The notes: generated by a model not told the origin, from the sequence alone. Counted from the first letter of the stretch, positions 7,994-17,135 are shown. The stretch: DNA of 39,041 nt from Acidimicrobiia bacterium (GCA_021296345.1 JAGWAN010000042.1:1-39041), one strand, 5' to 3'. Numbers and translations: made by a program.

Positions 7994-8030
7994 CCTGGTG
8001 AATAGCCCGAGTTTCCGGAGACGCAAACTG

Positions 8031-8093
8031 GTTTTAGCCTTAGAAGTCTCTTGCGTTAGTATAAAACTACGAAACCCTGACCGAAAACCTCGG
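8031..8093 (+). repeat. 64-bp repeat, copy 2 (63 bp)
   Basis: Second copy of the element at 7930-7993, in the same orientation with starts 101 bp apart. It ends 8 bp before the stop codon of the convergent AlbA_2-domain gene. It retains the GTTTTA/TAAAAC pair and the CTGACCGAAAACCTCGG end. It could be a terminal structure of a mobile unit or a binding site; neither is shown by the sequence alone. Confidence 0.9.
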
Positions 8094-8100
8094 GTCTCGC

Positions 8101-9819
8101 TCAGTAGCCTCCCGGTAATCCTTTCTGGGTGGTCATTCGCGGTCCGGGACCGTACTCGACCGAAGGCCCACGGCTCGCGTCGCTAGTCCGCGTGAGGACC
8201 TGGCTCTCGACCAAACCGCGGAGGATCGCCGACGCCCGTGGGGTACCGACTCCGAACATTTTCCGCACGACCCGGTTGGTGATCCGACCGTGCTCGCGAA
8301 CGTGCGCTACGACCGCGGCCTCGATCTCATGACCGGCGTGCCTCCGATGCCGCACCGCGGATCCGAGTCCAACGGAGGCGCCTTTCGAGAGGCGATAGCG
8401 GATAGGGCGCCCGCGCGCGATCGGGTGGACGGGCTCAATGAGGGGAGGCGAGGCCCCGGCTATCCGCTCCAACACCCGGCCGGTTTCGGTCGGTACTCGC
8501 TGGAGCAGCGGAGCAACATCAGCGGCGGCCACACTGCTGAAGCTGCACAGGCGCCGTAGGACGAGCAGGACCTCCACATCGTCCCGGACGGATTCATCCA
8601 GTAGGGCCACATAGCGGGCAAAGGCCGCCCCGGCCGGACCACCGGCTATGGATACACGTACAGAGTTGGCCGCTTCCTCGAAGCGGGGCGGCGGCTTGCC
8701 GAGCCGCAACATCGACCGGTACATCCGGGTGATCCCGGTACCCAGTTCCTCTATCAACCCGATGTGGCGGAAGGCCCGCGCCAGCAACCGGTTCCGAGGT
8801 CGTGATGGAGTTGTCAGAATGTTGTCGACAGTGACACCGCTCACGAGCGATCCCATCGACGTGATGGCCAACCCATCATCGAAGTGCTCAACCTGCACGG
8901 GGTCCGGGACGTCGAGCCTGCGGTGCACCAGGGCGTTGGCCAATGCCTCCCGCACCACGTCCTCGGGGTAGCGGTGCAGCTGCAGTTGTTGCCCGTCCGG
9001 TAACATGAGCGGCTCCCAGCGGTTGCGGGCCGCTATCTGTCCTAGGGTGCGGTGGAACGCCGTAAGCAGAGGCACCGCCATCCGCTCACTCGCATCAGGC
9101 GGGGCGCCGGCGCTGACCCGATGCTGGTAACTCACGAGCTCGGTTGGAGGCTCGCAGAAGAGTTGCTCACCGGCCACCAGCAAGTCGCCGTCCGTGGTCG
9201 CCACGCCTATAGCCCGGCAGAGTTCGGAGTCGGACAGCGCCGCGTATCGGGCGCGTTCGCCGGAGAGGCGGGACAGGTAGCGTCGGGCAAGGTCCAGCGC
9301 CGCCCGGTCCAACTCATCGACGCACCGTCCACTCGACTGCTCCGAAGGATCCCGACCCTCCCGCTCGGCGTGAAGTGCGGCGACATGATCGGGTGGCATC
9401 GGCAGGCAACTACGTCCCACCCTGCGCTCGATCCGGCCGCTGACGCCATGCACCGCGGCCCCGGTCGGGACCCCGATCAGCAGGAGCCTCGCTCCGTCGT
9501 GCCAGGACTCATCGACAGAAACGGTGAGTGGCGGCTCCACAGTATCGAAGATGTAACGACGGGCCTTGAGCGCATCTAGCGCAGTGCCCACTATCGCCTC
9601 GGATCCTCCGGGGCGGTCCTCGATTCCGAGCACTACCGCCCCGCCCTGACCGTTCGCCAGACAAGCCGCGGCTTCCGCCAGGATACGGAGCGTCTTCTTC
9701 GCGTCGCCGCGCTCGGACTTGAATTCGAGCGTTTCGGATTCAAGATCGTACGGCGATGCCCCGCTGTCTATCCGGGCGAGCGCCTTGATCACTTCTTGTG
9801 GTACCGGAAAGGGCGACAT
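8101..9819 (-). CDS. AlbA_2-domain ATP-binding protein (COG2865-like) with winged-helix C-terminus
   Basis: The protein is about 572 residues from ATG 9819. Residues 20-130 match the Schlafen AlbA_2 fold ('ESETLEFKSERGDAKKTL', 'ACLANGQGGAVVLGIED'). Residues 300-390 resemble the GHKL ATPase-like domain of COG2865 proteins ('VVREALANALVHRRLD', 'RNRLLARAFRHIGLIEELGTGITRMY'). The C-terminal 150 residues look like winged helices ('AHVREHGRITNRVVRKMFGVG'). Such proteins are usually called DNA-binding transcriptional regulators or helicase-related, and some sit in defence islands; the precise role is unknown. In-frame codons continue upstream to 10008 but overlap hisC and lack family similarity. The AGTTTTAGCCTT element lies 8-19 bp before the start and recurs inverted beyond the stop. 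Confidence 0.8.
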   Translation of the reverse strand: MSPFPVPQEVIKALARIDSGASPYDLESETLEFKSERGDAKKTLRILAEAAACLANGQGGAVVLGIEDRPGGSEAIVGTALDALKARRYIFDTVEPPLTVSVDESWHDGARLLLIGVPTGAAVHGVSGRIERRVGRSCLPMPPDHVAALHAEREGRDPSEQSSGRCVDELDRAALDLARRYLSRLSGERARYAALSDSELCRAIGVATTDGDLLVAGEQLFCEPPTELVSYQHRVSAGAPPDASERMAVPLLTAFHRTLGQIAARNRWEPLMLPDGQQLQLHRYPEDVVREALANALVHRRLDVPDPVQVEHFDDGLAITSMGSLVSGVTVDNILTTPSRPRNRLLARAFRHIGLIEELGTGITRMYRSMLRLGKPPPRFEEAANSVRVSIAGGPAGAAFARYVALLDESVRDDVEVLLVLRRLCSFSSVAAADVAPLLQRVPTETGRVLERIAGASPPLIEPVHPIARGRPIRYRLSKGASVGLGSAVRHRRHAGHEIEAAVVAHVREHGRITNRVVRKMFGVGTPRASAILRGLVESQVLTRTSDASRGPSVEYGPGPRMTTQKGLPGGY

Positions 9820-9826
9820 GAACGGG

Positions 9827-9838
9827 AAGGCTAAAACT
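9827..9838 (-). repeat. Inverted 12-bp copy of the repeat end, upstream of AlbA_2 gene
   Basis: AAGGCTAAAACT on the plus strand is the exact reverse complement of AGTTTTAGCCTT at 7929-7940. The inverted pair therefore brackets the AlbA_2-domain gene. It may be an autoregulatory operator or an element end. Confidence 0.6.
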
Positions 9839-9920
9839 GGAGAACCTTTCTGAAAACTCACGACTCGCCTAGTTCCTCGCCCGAGCAAAGCTCCATCCGG
9901 GATGATTCCGGCGCTGGAGG

Positions 9921-11009
9921 TCAGGAGCGGCGTTGGCTCAAGACCAGGTCGAGGTCCTCGATGAAGCGGCGGTTCTCGGACTCGGTGCCTATGGACACGC
10001 GAGTCCATTCCTCGGTGCCCTGGCGAATGAGGGTGCCCCGCTCCAGGAGCTCCTGGACTATGCCCGGGGTGCCGGGTCCGAGGCGCAGCCAGATGAAATT
10101 GGCCTGGGTAGGAACGTAACGAATGCCCCGGTCGGACAGGGCACCCTCGAGGTCGTCGACCCCCTGCCGGTTGAGCTCGAAACGCTCCCTCACCCGTTCG
10201 GGGAAACGCAGGGCGGTGACAGCGGCCACCTCGCCCAGGGAACCGACCACGAAGGGGCTCTGGGCCTTGCGGAGGGACCGGAGGGTGGGCGCCTGGCCGA
10301 CCATGTACCCCACGCGGAGGCCGGCCAGCCCGTAGATCTTCGAGAAGGTGCGGGCCACCACCACGTTGGGTCGCTGGACGGCGAGGGGGATGAGGCTGGA
10401 CTCCTCTTCGGCAGCCACGAACTCCCCGTAGGCCTCGTCCACGATCACCATCGTCGACGCGGGCACCCGGTCGATGAAGTCGATGGCCTCGGCCCGTGAC
10501 ACGTAGCTACCCGTCGGGTTGTTGGGGTTGCACACGATGACGAGCGTGGTGTCGTCCCGGATGGCCCGGTAGAGGGCTTCCAGGTCAGTGCGGAGGTCCG
10601 GATCGAGCGGCACTTGGATGCTCTCCGCATCGGCGTACACGGTGTTGATCGGGTACATGCCGAAAGAGGGCCACGGGTAGACGAAGCTGGTTCCCGGCCC
10701 TCCCAGGGCTCGGGCGGCGGAGGTGAGGTTCTCCGAGCTGCCGGCGCCCGTCCAGATGCACTCGGCAGAGATGCCCAGTGTCCCGGCCAGGGCCTCTCTC
10801 AGCCGGACCGTATCAGCGTCCGGATAGCGGTTGATGCCGGCCGCCGCACCGGCGATGGCCTCCAGTACCTCGGGGAAGGGGGAAGTCGGGTACTCGTTGC
10901 CGGCCAGCATGGCGATTCCGCGGGCGCCGAATCGGCGGGCGAACTCCTCGAAGCCCGGGCCACCGTCGTAGGGTACGAGGCGATCGATTGCGGCTCGGAT
11001 GCGGACCAC
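9921..11009 (-). CDS. hisC: Histidinol-phosphate aminotransferase-family enzyme
   Basis: This is a fold-type I PLP aminotransferase of about 362 residues. Recognisable segments are 'LAGNEYPTSPFPEVLEAI' near 35, 'INRYPDADTVRLREALA' near 60, 'VCNPNNPTGSYV' near 160, 'VIVDEAYGEF' near 188 and the PLP-lysine motif 'TFSKIYGLAGLRVGYM' with Lys about 224; 'ANFIWLRLG' is near the C-terminus. It would transfer an amino group between glutamate and imidazole-acetol phosphate or a related keto acid. No other his genes are nearby, so a broad aromatic or unusual substrate is possible. I chose GTG 11009 to match family length; ATG 11099 in frame would add 30 residues of low similarity. The gene is divergent from the E1 gene, with a 193-bp shared intergenic region. 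Confidence 0.88.
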   Translation of the reverse strand: MVRIRAAIDRLVPYDGGPGFEEFARRFGARGIAMLAGNEYPTSPFPEVLEAIAGAAAGINRYPDADTVRLREALAGTLGISAECIWTGAGSSENLTSAARALGGPGTSFVYPWPSFGMYPINTVYADAESIQVPLDPDLRTDLEALYRAIRDDTTLVIVCNPNNPTGSYVSRAEAIDFIDRVPASTMVIVDEAYGEFVAAEEESSLIPLAVQRPNVVVARTFSKIYGLAGLRVGYMVGQAPTLRSLRKAQSPFVVGSLGEVAAVTALRFPERVRERFELNRQGVDDLEGALSDRGIRYVPTQANFIWLRLGPGTPGIVQELLERGTLIRQGTEEWTRVSIGTESENRRFIEDLDLVLSQRRS

Positions 11010-11202
11010 GGAGTGGAAGCTTAGTGAGAACCCGCGGACCGAGCCGGGGCCTCCGTGTGGGACCCCGGCGAGAAACGTTTGTCGCTTCCCGATGGTCATA
11101 ACGGAGTCGAGTGCATGGGAGCCCGGCCGTACGGTCGGCGGGTAGCGGACCGGCGGCCTTGCCTCCTTACAATGCCGCCAGCAAAGCGGAAGGAACAGTT
11201 CG

Positions 11203-13272
11203 GTGTTGCAGATCCTGGACCCGGCGGGGCAGCTGGCCGGCGAGCCGCCCGATCTGGACAGCAAGGACCTCTTGGAGATGTACCGGTTCATGGCGCTGGG
11301 GCGGCGCTTCGACCGGCGGGCCATGAGGTTGCAGCGCCAGGGCCGTCTCGGAACCTTCCCGCCGGGGGAGGGACAGGAAGCCACCCAGGTCGGTTCGGCC
11401 TACGCACTCGATCCCGACGACTGGGTCTACCCCAGCTACCGGGAGCACGCGAGCCAGCTGGTCAGGGGGATGCCGTGGTCGGTGATGCTGTCCTACTACC
11501 GGGGCCTCCCCAACCGCGACTGGGACGTGCACCGGTACCGCATGAACATCCACACCATCCCGATCGCCACCCAGATGCCCCACGCCGTGGGCCACGCCCA
11601 CGCCGCCCGCCTGGCCGGGGAGAACCTGATCACCATGGTCTATTTCGGCGACGGGGCCACTTCCGAGAGCGACTTCCACTCCGCCATGAACTTCGCCGGG
11701 GTCTGGAAGGCCCCGACCGTGTTCTTGTGCGCCAACAACGGCTGGGCTATCTCGATGCCGACGCGACGCCAGACCGCCGCCACCGATCTGGTCGACAAGG
11801 CGATCGGCTACGGCATGCCAGGCGTCAAGGTGGACGGAATGGATGTGCTGGCCGTCTACTCCGCCACCAGGGAGGCGGTGGATCGGGCTCGCCGGGGAGA
11901 AGGACCCACCCTCATCGAGGCGATCACGTACCGGTTCGGTCCTCACGCCACCGCCGACGATCCGAGCCTGTACAGGAAAGAGAGCGAGGTGGAGGCCTGG
12001 AGGGCCCGTGACCCGCTCGATCGCATGCGCAGGTACCTCGACAGCATGGACCTGTGGTCGGACGATATCGACGAGCAGGTGGCGGACGAGGCGAGCGATA
12101 TGGACCTGGCTCTGGCGGAGATCGAAGGACGGGAGCCGCCGCCCCGGGAAGAAGCGGTGCGGCATGTCTACGCCAGGGTGCCCGACGCGCTGTACCGCCA
12201 GTACGAGACGGCCCTGAGACGCGAGGAGTCCGGCCCATCCGGGCTGGAACCGGGCGAGCGATGGCGGATCGGGCACGACCCGGTGCTCGAGGGCCCGACC
12301 GCACACTGGAACATGGCGGAGGCGATCAACGCCGCTCTGGCGGAGGTCATGGATCGCCATCCGGAGGCGATCATCATGGGCGAGGACGTGGGCCACACCG
12401 GAGGCGTCTTCCGCATCACCGCCGGCCTCATGGATCGATTCGGCGCCGGCCGGGTCATCGACTCCCCACTGTGCGAGACCGGCATCGCCGGCACCGCGGT
12501 GGGAATGGCCATCGGCGGGGCGCGGCCCTTGGTGGAGATCCAGTTCGACGGGTTCGTATACCCGGCCTTCGATCAGATCGTCAGCCACATGGCCCGGTTC
12601 CGTTTCCGGACCAGGAGCAACGTGTCACTCCCCATCGTGGTGCGCTGGCCCAACGGTGGCGGTATCGCTCCCCACGAGTTCCACGGCGACAGCCCGGAGG
12701 CCTACTTCGTCCACACTCCGGGCCTGACAGTGGTGATCCCGTCCACCGCGGTGGACGCCAAGGGCCTGCTGGCCGCGGCGGCGGAGAGTCCGGATCCCGT
12801 GCTCTTCCTGGAGCCCAAGGTGCTCTACCGGGCCGGACGCGAGGACGTACCCACCGGCTATTACACCCTCCCCATCGGACGGGCGCGGATCCGCAGAGCC
12901 GGCGACGACGTGACGGTGGTCACCTACGGGGGCATGGTCCGCGTGGCGATGTCCGCCGCCGGGGAGTTAGAGCGGGAGAGTGTGTCGTGCGAAGTGATCG
13001 ACCTACGCACCCTGAAGCCCTGGGACCGCGAGACCGTGCTCGAATCGGTGGTCAAGACCGGGCGCCTGGTGCTGGTGCAGGAGCCTCCCCGGACCGCGGG
13101 CATGGCCGCCGAGGTGGCGGCCACGGTGGCGGAGGAGGCCCTCTACGATCTCGAAGCCCCGATAGTACGGGTGGCCGGTTTCGATGCCCCCTGGCCGCAG
13201 TTCGGCGTGGAGGATCACGCCATCATCACCCCGCGCCGCGTGGTCTCGGCAATTAGGGAAACCCTGGGTTAG
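11203..13272 (+). CDS. 2-oxoacid dehydrogenase E1, alpha and beta fused
   Basis: A 689-residue thiamine-diphosphate enzyme. Residues 20-345 are the E1 alpha subunit, with the ThDP motif 'GDGATSE...NN' (149-179) and 'GEGQEA' near 55. Residues 365-689 are the E1 beta subunit ('WNMAEAINAALAEVM', 'MGEDVGHTGGVFR' near 392, 'IDSPLCETGIAGTAVGMA', and the C-terminal transketolase segment 'VIDLRTLKPWDRETV'). Alpha-like features suit branched-chain or acetoin/pyruvate-type complexes. The enzyme decarboxylates a 2-oxoacid and passes the acyl group to E2. In most actinobacteria alpha and beta are separate genes, although fused forms are known. No E2 or E3 gene is adjacent. The GTG start has AAGGAAC about 5 nt upstream. 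Confidence 0.9.
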   Translation: MLQILDPAGQLAGEPPDLDSKDLLEMYRFMALGRRFDRRAMRLQRQGRLGTFPPGEGQEATQVGSAYALDPDDWVYPSYREHASQLVRGMPWSVMLSYYRGLPNRDWDVHRYRMNIHTIPIATQMPHAVGHAHAARLAGENLITMVYFGDGATSESDFHSAMNFAGVWKAPTVFLCANNGWAISMPTRRQTAATDLVDKAIGYGMPGVKVDGMDVLAVYSATREAVDRARRGEGPTLIEAITYRFGPHATADDPSLYRKESEVEAWRARDPLDRMRRYLDSMDLWSDDIDEQVADEASDMDLALAEIEGREPPPREEAVRHVYARVPDALYRQYETALRREESGPSGLEPGERWRIGHDPVLEGPTAHWNMAEAINAALAEVMDRHPEAIIMGEDVGHTGGVFRITAGLMDRFGAGRVIDSPLCETGIAGTAVGMAIGGARPLVEIQFDGFVYPAFDQIVSHMARFRFRTRSNVSLPIVVRWPNGGGIAPHEFHGDSPEAYFVHTPGLTVVIPSTAVDAKGLLAAAAESPDPVLFLEPKVLYRAGREDVPTGYYTLPIGRARIRRAGDDVTVVTYGGMVRVAMSAAGELERESVSCEVIDLRTLKPWDRETVLESVVKTGRLVLVQEPPRTAGMAAEVAATVAEEALYDLEAPIVRVAGFDAPWPQFGVEDHAIITPRRVVSAIRETLG

Positions 13273-13329
13273 CAGGGCTCGCGGTTATCCGCGATAAGGC
13301 CCTCTCCGGGGCAGAGGCGGCGCCCTACC

Positions 13330-14016
13330 TCAAGCGTCGGTGGCGACGCGTTCCTCCTTGAGGTATCTGGAGCCGAGGATGATGAACCAGATCACCCACG
13401 GGAAGTAGCAGGCCCGCCCGACCGTGACCATCGTCTCGCTCGGGGCGGAATGCCCGATGATCAGCGCCGCAAGGGAGATGGCCGACACCACTACGATCAC
13501 CAGCGCAGCGGTCCTATGGAAGCCGCGTGGTTCCGGAGCCGCCAGGCTCAGGCTCAATACCAGCAAGCCCAGCGATATGACCATGCCCGATATGAGCGTG
13601 ATGCCCTGCCCGGTCTGGTAGAGCGGTATGGCGGCTTCGAGGGCCTCGGCCGATGAGACCCGGGTCTCGGCGAGGAGGTGGTCGAGCCCGTTGACGAGAA
13701 TCCATCCGAAACCGCCCATGGTGGCGCTCAGGAGGCCGAAACGCGTCCCGGCGGAGGCGTTGTCCGTCCCGGTGACAGCCCGGTTTATGCCGGCCATCCC
13801 GTAGAGCAGGAGGATCAGGCCGAGCGGTACGAAGAGCCCGGAGAGATGGGCCAGCAGGGGATTCGAGGCCAGGGCGGTGATCTTGCCGGCGGAGTCGGTC
13901 GAGTCCACCGGGTCGATGAGTATCGCGCCCGGTTCGATCAGGAAGAAGACCAGGGCCATGACCGGCCCCACGATGAGCGCCCAAGCCTCCAGCCTGTGGA
14001 TCGAATCGGCTTTCAT
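13330..14016 (-). CDS. Multi-pass membrane protein, DUF4386-like
   Basis: The protein is 228 residues. Hydrophobic segments lie about residues 10-33 ('LEAWALIVGPVMALVFFLI'), 63-80 ('LSGLFVPLGLILLLYGM'), 100-120, 145-165 ('ISGMVISLGLLVLSLSLA'), 172-192 and 203-222, consistent with six helices and a basic C-terminus. The general pattern resembles small DUF4386-type actinobacterial membrane proteins, but I cannot confirm the family. The ATG at 14016 is preceded by GGGGGTGGACC, a good Shine-Dalgarno sequence, so the longer upstream frame is not used. It is convergent with the E1 gene, 57 bp between stops. Confidence 0.75.
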   Translation of the reverse strand: MKADSIHRLEAWALIVGPVMALVFFLIEPGAILIDPVDSTDSAGKITALASNPLLAHLSGLFVPLGLILLLYGMAGINRAVTGTDNASAGTRFGLLSATMGGFGWILVNGLDHLLAETRVSSAEALEAAIPLYQTGQGITLISGMVISLGLLVLSLSLAAPEPRGFHRTAALVIVVVSAISLAALIIGHSAPSETMVTVGRACYFPWVIWFIILGSRYLKEERVATDA

Positions 14017-14553
14017 GGTCCACCCCCTTTCCCCGGCTGTGCTGAAGGAGAGCCCATTCCCTGTGCCGGATGGTAGCTGCCGCCCATCGCGCGGTCCGGG
14101 GTTTGCCCGGCCGGCGACCCGCCGTGGAGGAGGGACGCAAACGGGCCGGCTCTCGGCTTCCAGACCGTTTTGCAAGACCCCCAATGAAGGTGGTCGGCAC
14201 GAAGGATCGGTGCCGGACCGCTACTCGCCGGAACAACCGATCAACGGTCGCATTGCGGCCAGAGGCGATCCCGCCCTACCAGAACGCGAAAATCGCGGGA
14301 GCCTGCCTCCGGCCCAGGGCCCGGCCCCCGCCACCACCTGTCCTGCTCGGAGCGTGGTCGGCCGTGCCCGGCTGGATGCCGGGAGATCGGCCCTCGCTCC
14401 TAGAAGCTCGTATGTACCCATGGCCGGCAAGCCGATCGGTCGGTAGCTGCTCGCCGGTGCAGGTGCTTAGCGGTAGGCAACGTATCGCGAGGTTGTGACA
14501 GCTTCAACCTGTCTCAACGAGAACGCGAACAATCACGCAGGTGCCTCGGGGCG
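14017..14553. other. 537-bp intergenic stretch without recognised gene
   Basis: Upstream of the membrane protein and downstream of the DM13 gene, both on the minus strand. Short frames on both strands are arginine/proline-rich and lack family features, Shine-Dalgarno sequences or typical codon use. I see no tRNA, long repeat or clear terminator. It must hold the promoter of the membrane-protein gene. Confidence 0.6.
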
Positions 14554-15309
14554 TCAGGCCAACTCCGCGGTCGTGAACACCACATGGAACGGCACGCAGT
14601 AGATCACCAGGGTCAACTGATCGGGGATAACGTAGTCCGCCGGCACCTCGTAGTTCTGCGAACCGATGTTCCCCTTGAGGGCGCCCAGGTCCACGTAGCC
14701 GGCCTCCTGAAGGTGATCGCGGCCGGCCAAGCCGTGGACCGGAGTCAGGAGGACATGGAGTTGGGGACCGTTGGTCACCTCGATGTCCTCCAGGCGGATG
14801 ATCCTCGACCCGTCCTCGAGCTGGTACAGGACAACCTGGCCGGATCCCTGGTGGAACGAATCCGCGTCCATCAAGTTCCCGGAAGCCAGGGCCACCGGGC
14901 CGGTGGGCTCGGGCGGCAGGGTCGTGGGCGGCCCGGGCGGCACGGTCGTGGTTGGCTCGGCCGCGTCCACCATCGTGGTCGCCGGCGCCTCGCCATCCGG
15001 AGCCGCGGTCGTGTCCGGGGAGGTGGTGCCGGCGGCTGCGGACGTCGCGGTCGTGGCCATCTCGGGCATCTCCTCGTCGGCCGGCGTGTCCGTGGATGCG
15101 GCATCGAGCATGATCTCCTCCACCTCCTCGGCGGTCATGTCATCCGGGACGACCGCCATGGCGGCCAGGGGGAAAGGTTCATCCACGACTCGATCGATGA
15201 AGAGCGGCGAGCCGAGCCACCAGGCCAGGGCGAGTGCCGGTAGGGCAACGATCACCGCCGCCACCTGGATGGATCGTCGCTTGTAGAACGGAGTGCGGTC
15301 CCTGCTCAT
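14554..15309 (-). CDS. Membrane-anchored DM13-domain protein
   Basis: The protein is 251 residues. An N-terminal signal-anchor (basic 'KRR' then hydrophobic residues 14-33) is followed by a linker rich in Thr, Ala, Pro and Glu (about 60-140) and a C-terminal DM13 domain from about 145: 'FHQGSGQVVLYQLEDGSRIIRLED', 'GPQLHVLLTP', 'YVDLGALKGNIGSQNYEVP' and 'VIYCVPFHVVFTTAEL'. The conserved C-x-P-F segment carries the cysteine thought to matter in DM13 proteins, a family related to redox/cytochrome domains and common on actinobacterial surfaces. Location is probably extracytoplasmic with the linker spanning the envelope. The ATG at 15309 is divergent from the LOG gene, with a 96-bp intergenic region. 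Confidence 0.87.
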   Translation of the reverse strand: MSRDRTPFYKRRSIQVAAVIVALPALALAWWLGSPLFIDRVVDEPFPLAAMAVVPDDMTAEEVEEIMLDAASTDTPADEEMPEMATTATSAAAGTTSPDTTAAPDGEAPATTMVDAAEPTTTVPPGPPTTLPPEPTGPVALASGNLMDADSFHQGSGQVVLYQLEDGSRIIRLEDIEVTNGPQLHVLLTPVHGLAGRDHLQEAGYVDLGALKGNIGSQNYEVPADYVIPDQLTLVIYCVPFHVVFTTAELA

Positions 15310-15405
15310 GCCGGCCTCCTCGTGTGCCTCTTACTCATAAGAACGCCCCCGCATAATTGTTCCCGTACGCACGAGCGTCATCCGGGGTGCTGTACCCTGC
15401 CCCCG

Positions 15406-15957
15406 ATGGGAGACAGGATCGTTGCAGTCTACGGCTCCTCGCGCGCTCTCCCCGGTGACGGTGTCTACGAGAAGGGCGTCGAGCTCGGCCGCCGGCTGGC
15501 CGAAGCCGGGTTCGGGGTTACCAACGGCGGCTACTCGGGTCTGATGGAGGCCGTATCGAAGGGCGCGGCGAGCGTGGGTGGACGGGTGGTCGGAGTGACC
15601 GCCCCGGTGCTCTTCCCGCACCGGCCGGGCGGGAACGGGTTCCTGACCGAGGAGATCCAGGCCGCCGGGCTGCTCGATCGGATCAGGACCATGTCTGAAC
15701 TGGCTAGCGCCTACATCGTGATGCCGGGCAGCATCGGAACTCTCACCGAGCTGATGATCGCCTGGAACGACGCCTATCTGGCAGCAGGGCGGGGAGCGGC
15801 ACCGACGCCGATAATCGCTTTCGGGGACGCCTGGAGTGAGGTTGTCGATCGGCTGACCGGGGATCTCCGGACCACACCCGGCCTGGTGACGATGGTGGAC
15901 AGCCCCGCTGAGGCAGTGGGGATACTGCGGCGGCGGCTCGGAAACGGGGCGCCATAG
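15406..15957 (+). CDS. LOG-family nucleotide phosphoribohydrolase-like protein
   Basis: This 183-residue Rossmann-type protein has 'VAVYGSSRALPGDGVYEKG' at the N-terminus, 'GGYSGLMEAVSKGA' near 45 and 'PGSIGTLTELMIAW' near 108, the last being a variant of the PGGxGTxxE motif with Ser for the second Gly. LOG proteins hydrolyse nucleoside 5'-monophosphates to a base and ribose phosphate; they were earlier called 'lysine decarboxylases'. The specific substrate is unknown. The ATG at 15406 starts the family core. No Shine-Dalgarno sequence precedes it, so translation may be leaderless. Confidence 0.85.
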   Translation: MGDRIVAVYGSSRALPGDGVYEKGVELGRRLAEAGFGVTNGGYSGLMEAVSKGAASVGGRVVGVTAPVLFPHRPGGNGFLTEEIQAAGLLDRIRTMSELASAYIVMPGSIGTLTELMIAWNDAYLAAGRGAAPTPIIAFGDAWSEVVDRLTGDLRTTPGLVTMVDSPAEAVGILRRRLGNGAP

Positions 15958-16042
15958 CTTTCGGCCGTGCCGCGACGGTCGGTGAGCCCGATAAGATGTG
16001 GCATACCTCGATGATCCGACCTGCTCACCGGCTCCCGCCCGC

Positions 16043-16906
16043 ATGAGGGATTCTCCTGTCGAACAGGCGGCCGGTGGCGTGGTGTGGCGCGAGGGACCGG
16101 TAGGGATCGAGGTCCTCCTGGTCCACCGGCCCGGATACGACGACTGGACGTTTCCGAAGGGCAAGCTGGAATCCGGCGAGTGTCTGGTGGAATGCGCCCG
16201 GCGCGAGGTCCGGGAAGAGGCCGGAGTGTGTCCGCTGATCGGGCGCTACCTGGGCCACATCTCCTACCTCAAGCGGGAGGGCCACCCGAAGGTGGTTCAC
16301 TACTGGGCAATGGAAGCCGATGAAGTCGACTTCGCGCCCTCCTCCGAAGTGGACCGGATCCGTTGGGTCCACGAAGCATCCGTGGCGGATCACGTGTCGT
16401 ACCCGACCGAGCGCATGTTGAGCGAGCGCCTGACAGACGGATGGAGGGATCCGGCCGACCGTATCCTGCTGGTCCGGCACGCCGACGCCGGCAAGCGAGA
16501 CCGGGGACCGAATCCTGACAGCGCCCGGCCCCTGTCGGAACGGGGCCGCGCCGAGGCTGTCGGTCTCATCGAGAGCCTGGAAGGCTTCCCGATCGACGCG
16601 GTACTCACCAGCTATGCGGCGCGTTGCCGCCAGACCGTCGCGCCCGTCGCCACCGCCCGTAAGCGCGTACCGCAGTTGGCGATCGAGCTCTGGGAGGAGT
16701 CCCGGCCAGCCGAGGTGAGGGCGATGCTGGGTGACCGACCTAAGGGGACCAGCCTGCTCTGCTCCCATCGCCCGATCGTGGGAACGATCCTGCGGACGCT
16801 CATGGGCGAGGACCAGGCTCCCGTCCTCAAGAAGGGCTCGACCTGGGTGCTGGACTTCGCTAACGGCGAGCTTGCCACCGCCAACTACCTGCCACCACGC
16901 CGTTAA
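16043..16906 (+). CDS. mutT1: MutT1-type Nudix hydrolase fused to histidine phosphatase
   Basis: The protein is about 287 residues. Residues 5-135 are a Nudix domain with an intact Nudix box 'GKLESGECLVECARREVREEAG' region (G..E.......RE..EE.G) near 40, preceded by 'YDDWTFPKGK'. Residues 140-287 are a histidine-phosphatase domain with 'ILLVRHADAG' near 147 and a second catalytic histidine in 'CSHRPIVGTI'. The order and the C-terminal 'KKGSTWVLDF' match mycobacterial MutT1, which hydrolyses 8-oxo-dGTP and diadenosine polyphosphates. A GTG at 15998 would add 15 residues; a TAAGAT hexamer just before it could be a -10 element, favouring a start at one of these two. It probably acts in nucleotide-pool sanitation. 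Confidence 0.9.
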   Translation: MRDSPVEQAAGGVVWREGPVGIEVLLVHRPGYDDWTFPKGKLESGECLVECARREVREEAGVCPLIGRYLGHISYLKREGHPKVVHYWAMEADEVDFAPSSEVDRIRWVHEASVADHVSYPTERMLSERLTDGWRDPADRILLVRHADAGKRDRGPNPDSARPLSERGRAEAVGLIESLEGFPIDAVLTSYAARCRQTVAPVATARKRVPQLAIELWEESRPAEVRAMLGDRPKGTSLLCSHRPIVGTILRTLMGEDQAPVLKKGSTWVLDFANGELATANYLPPRR

Positions 16907-17135
16907 GGCGTCGGAACTTGCGAAAATCCGGTGCTCCACTAGTTGTCATGTTCCCTCAGACCCGGCCGTTCCGATCGGCAAGACTGTCCGGCCGGTATTG
17001 GTGCTTGGCGATAGCCACCGTATATCGGGGGCGTGGCAAATCCCTCCGCCGCTCCTGAGGCACGGGCTGTCCGGCCCTGCCAGGAGGATCGTGCCGGTTG
17101 GCAACGGGCTGGGTCGATTGGCCGGGCGGGGGGAT

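Noticed and set aside
7918..9885. Target-site duplication TCCTCGCC(C)GAG around the AlbA_2 gene
   Set aside because: The copies differ by one base in length, lie at uneven distances from the inverted 12-mers, and the motif is common in GC-rich DNA.
9921..11384. 487-residue version of HisC starting at 11384
   Set aside because: The extra N-terminus overlaps the start of the divergent E1 gene and has no similarity to aminotransferases.
11167..12588. Long open frame (473 codons) antisense to the E1 gene
   Set aside because: Composition is that of a codon-shadow (His/Gly/Arg/Val-rich) and the sense strand is a complete E1 alpha-beta.
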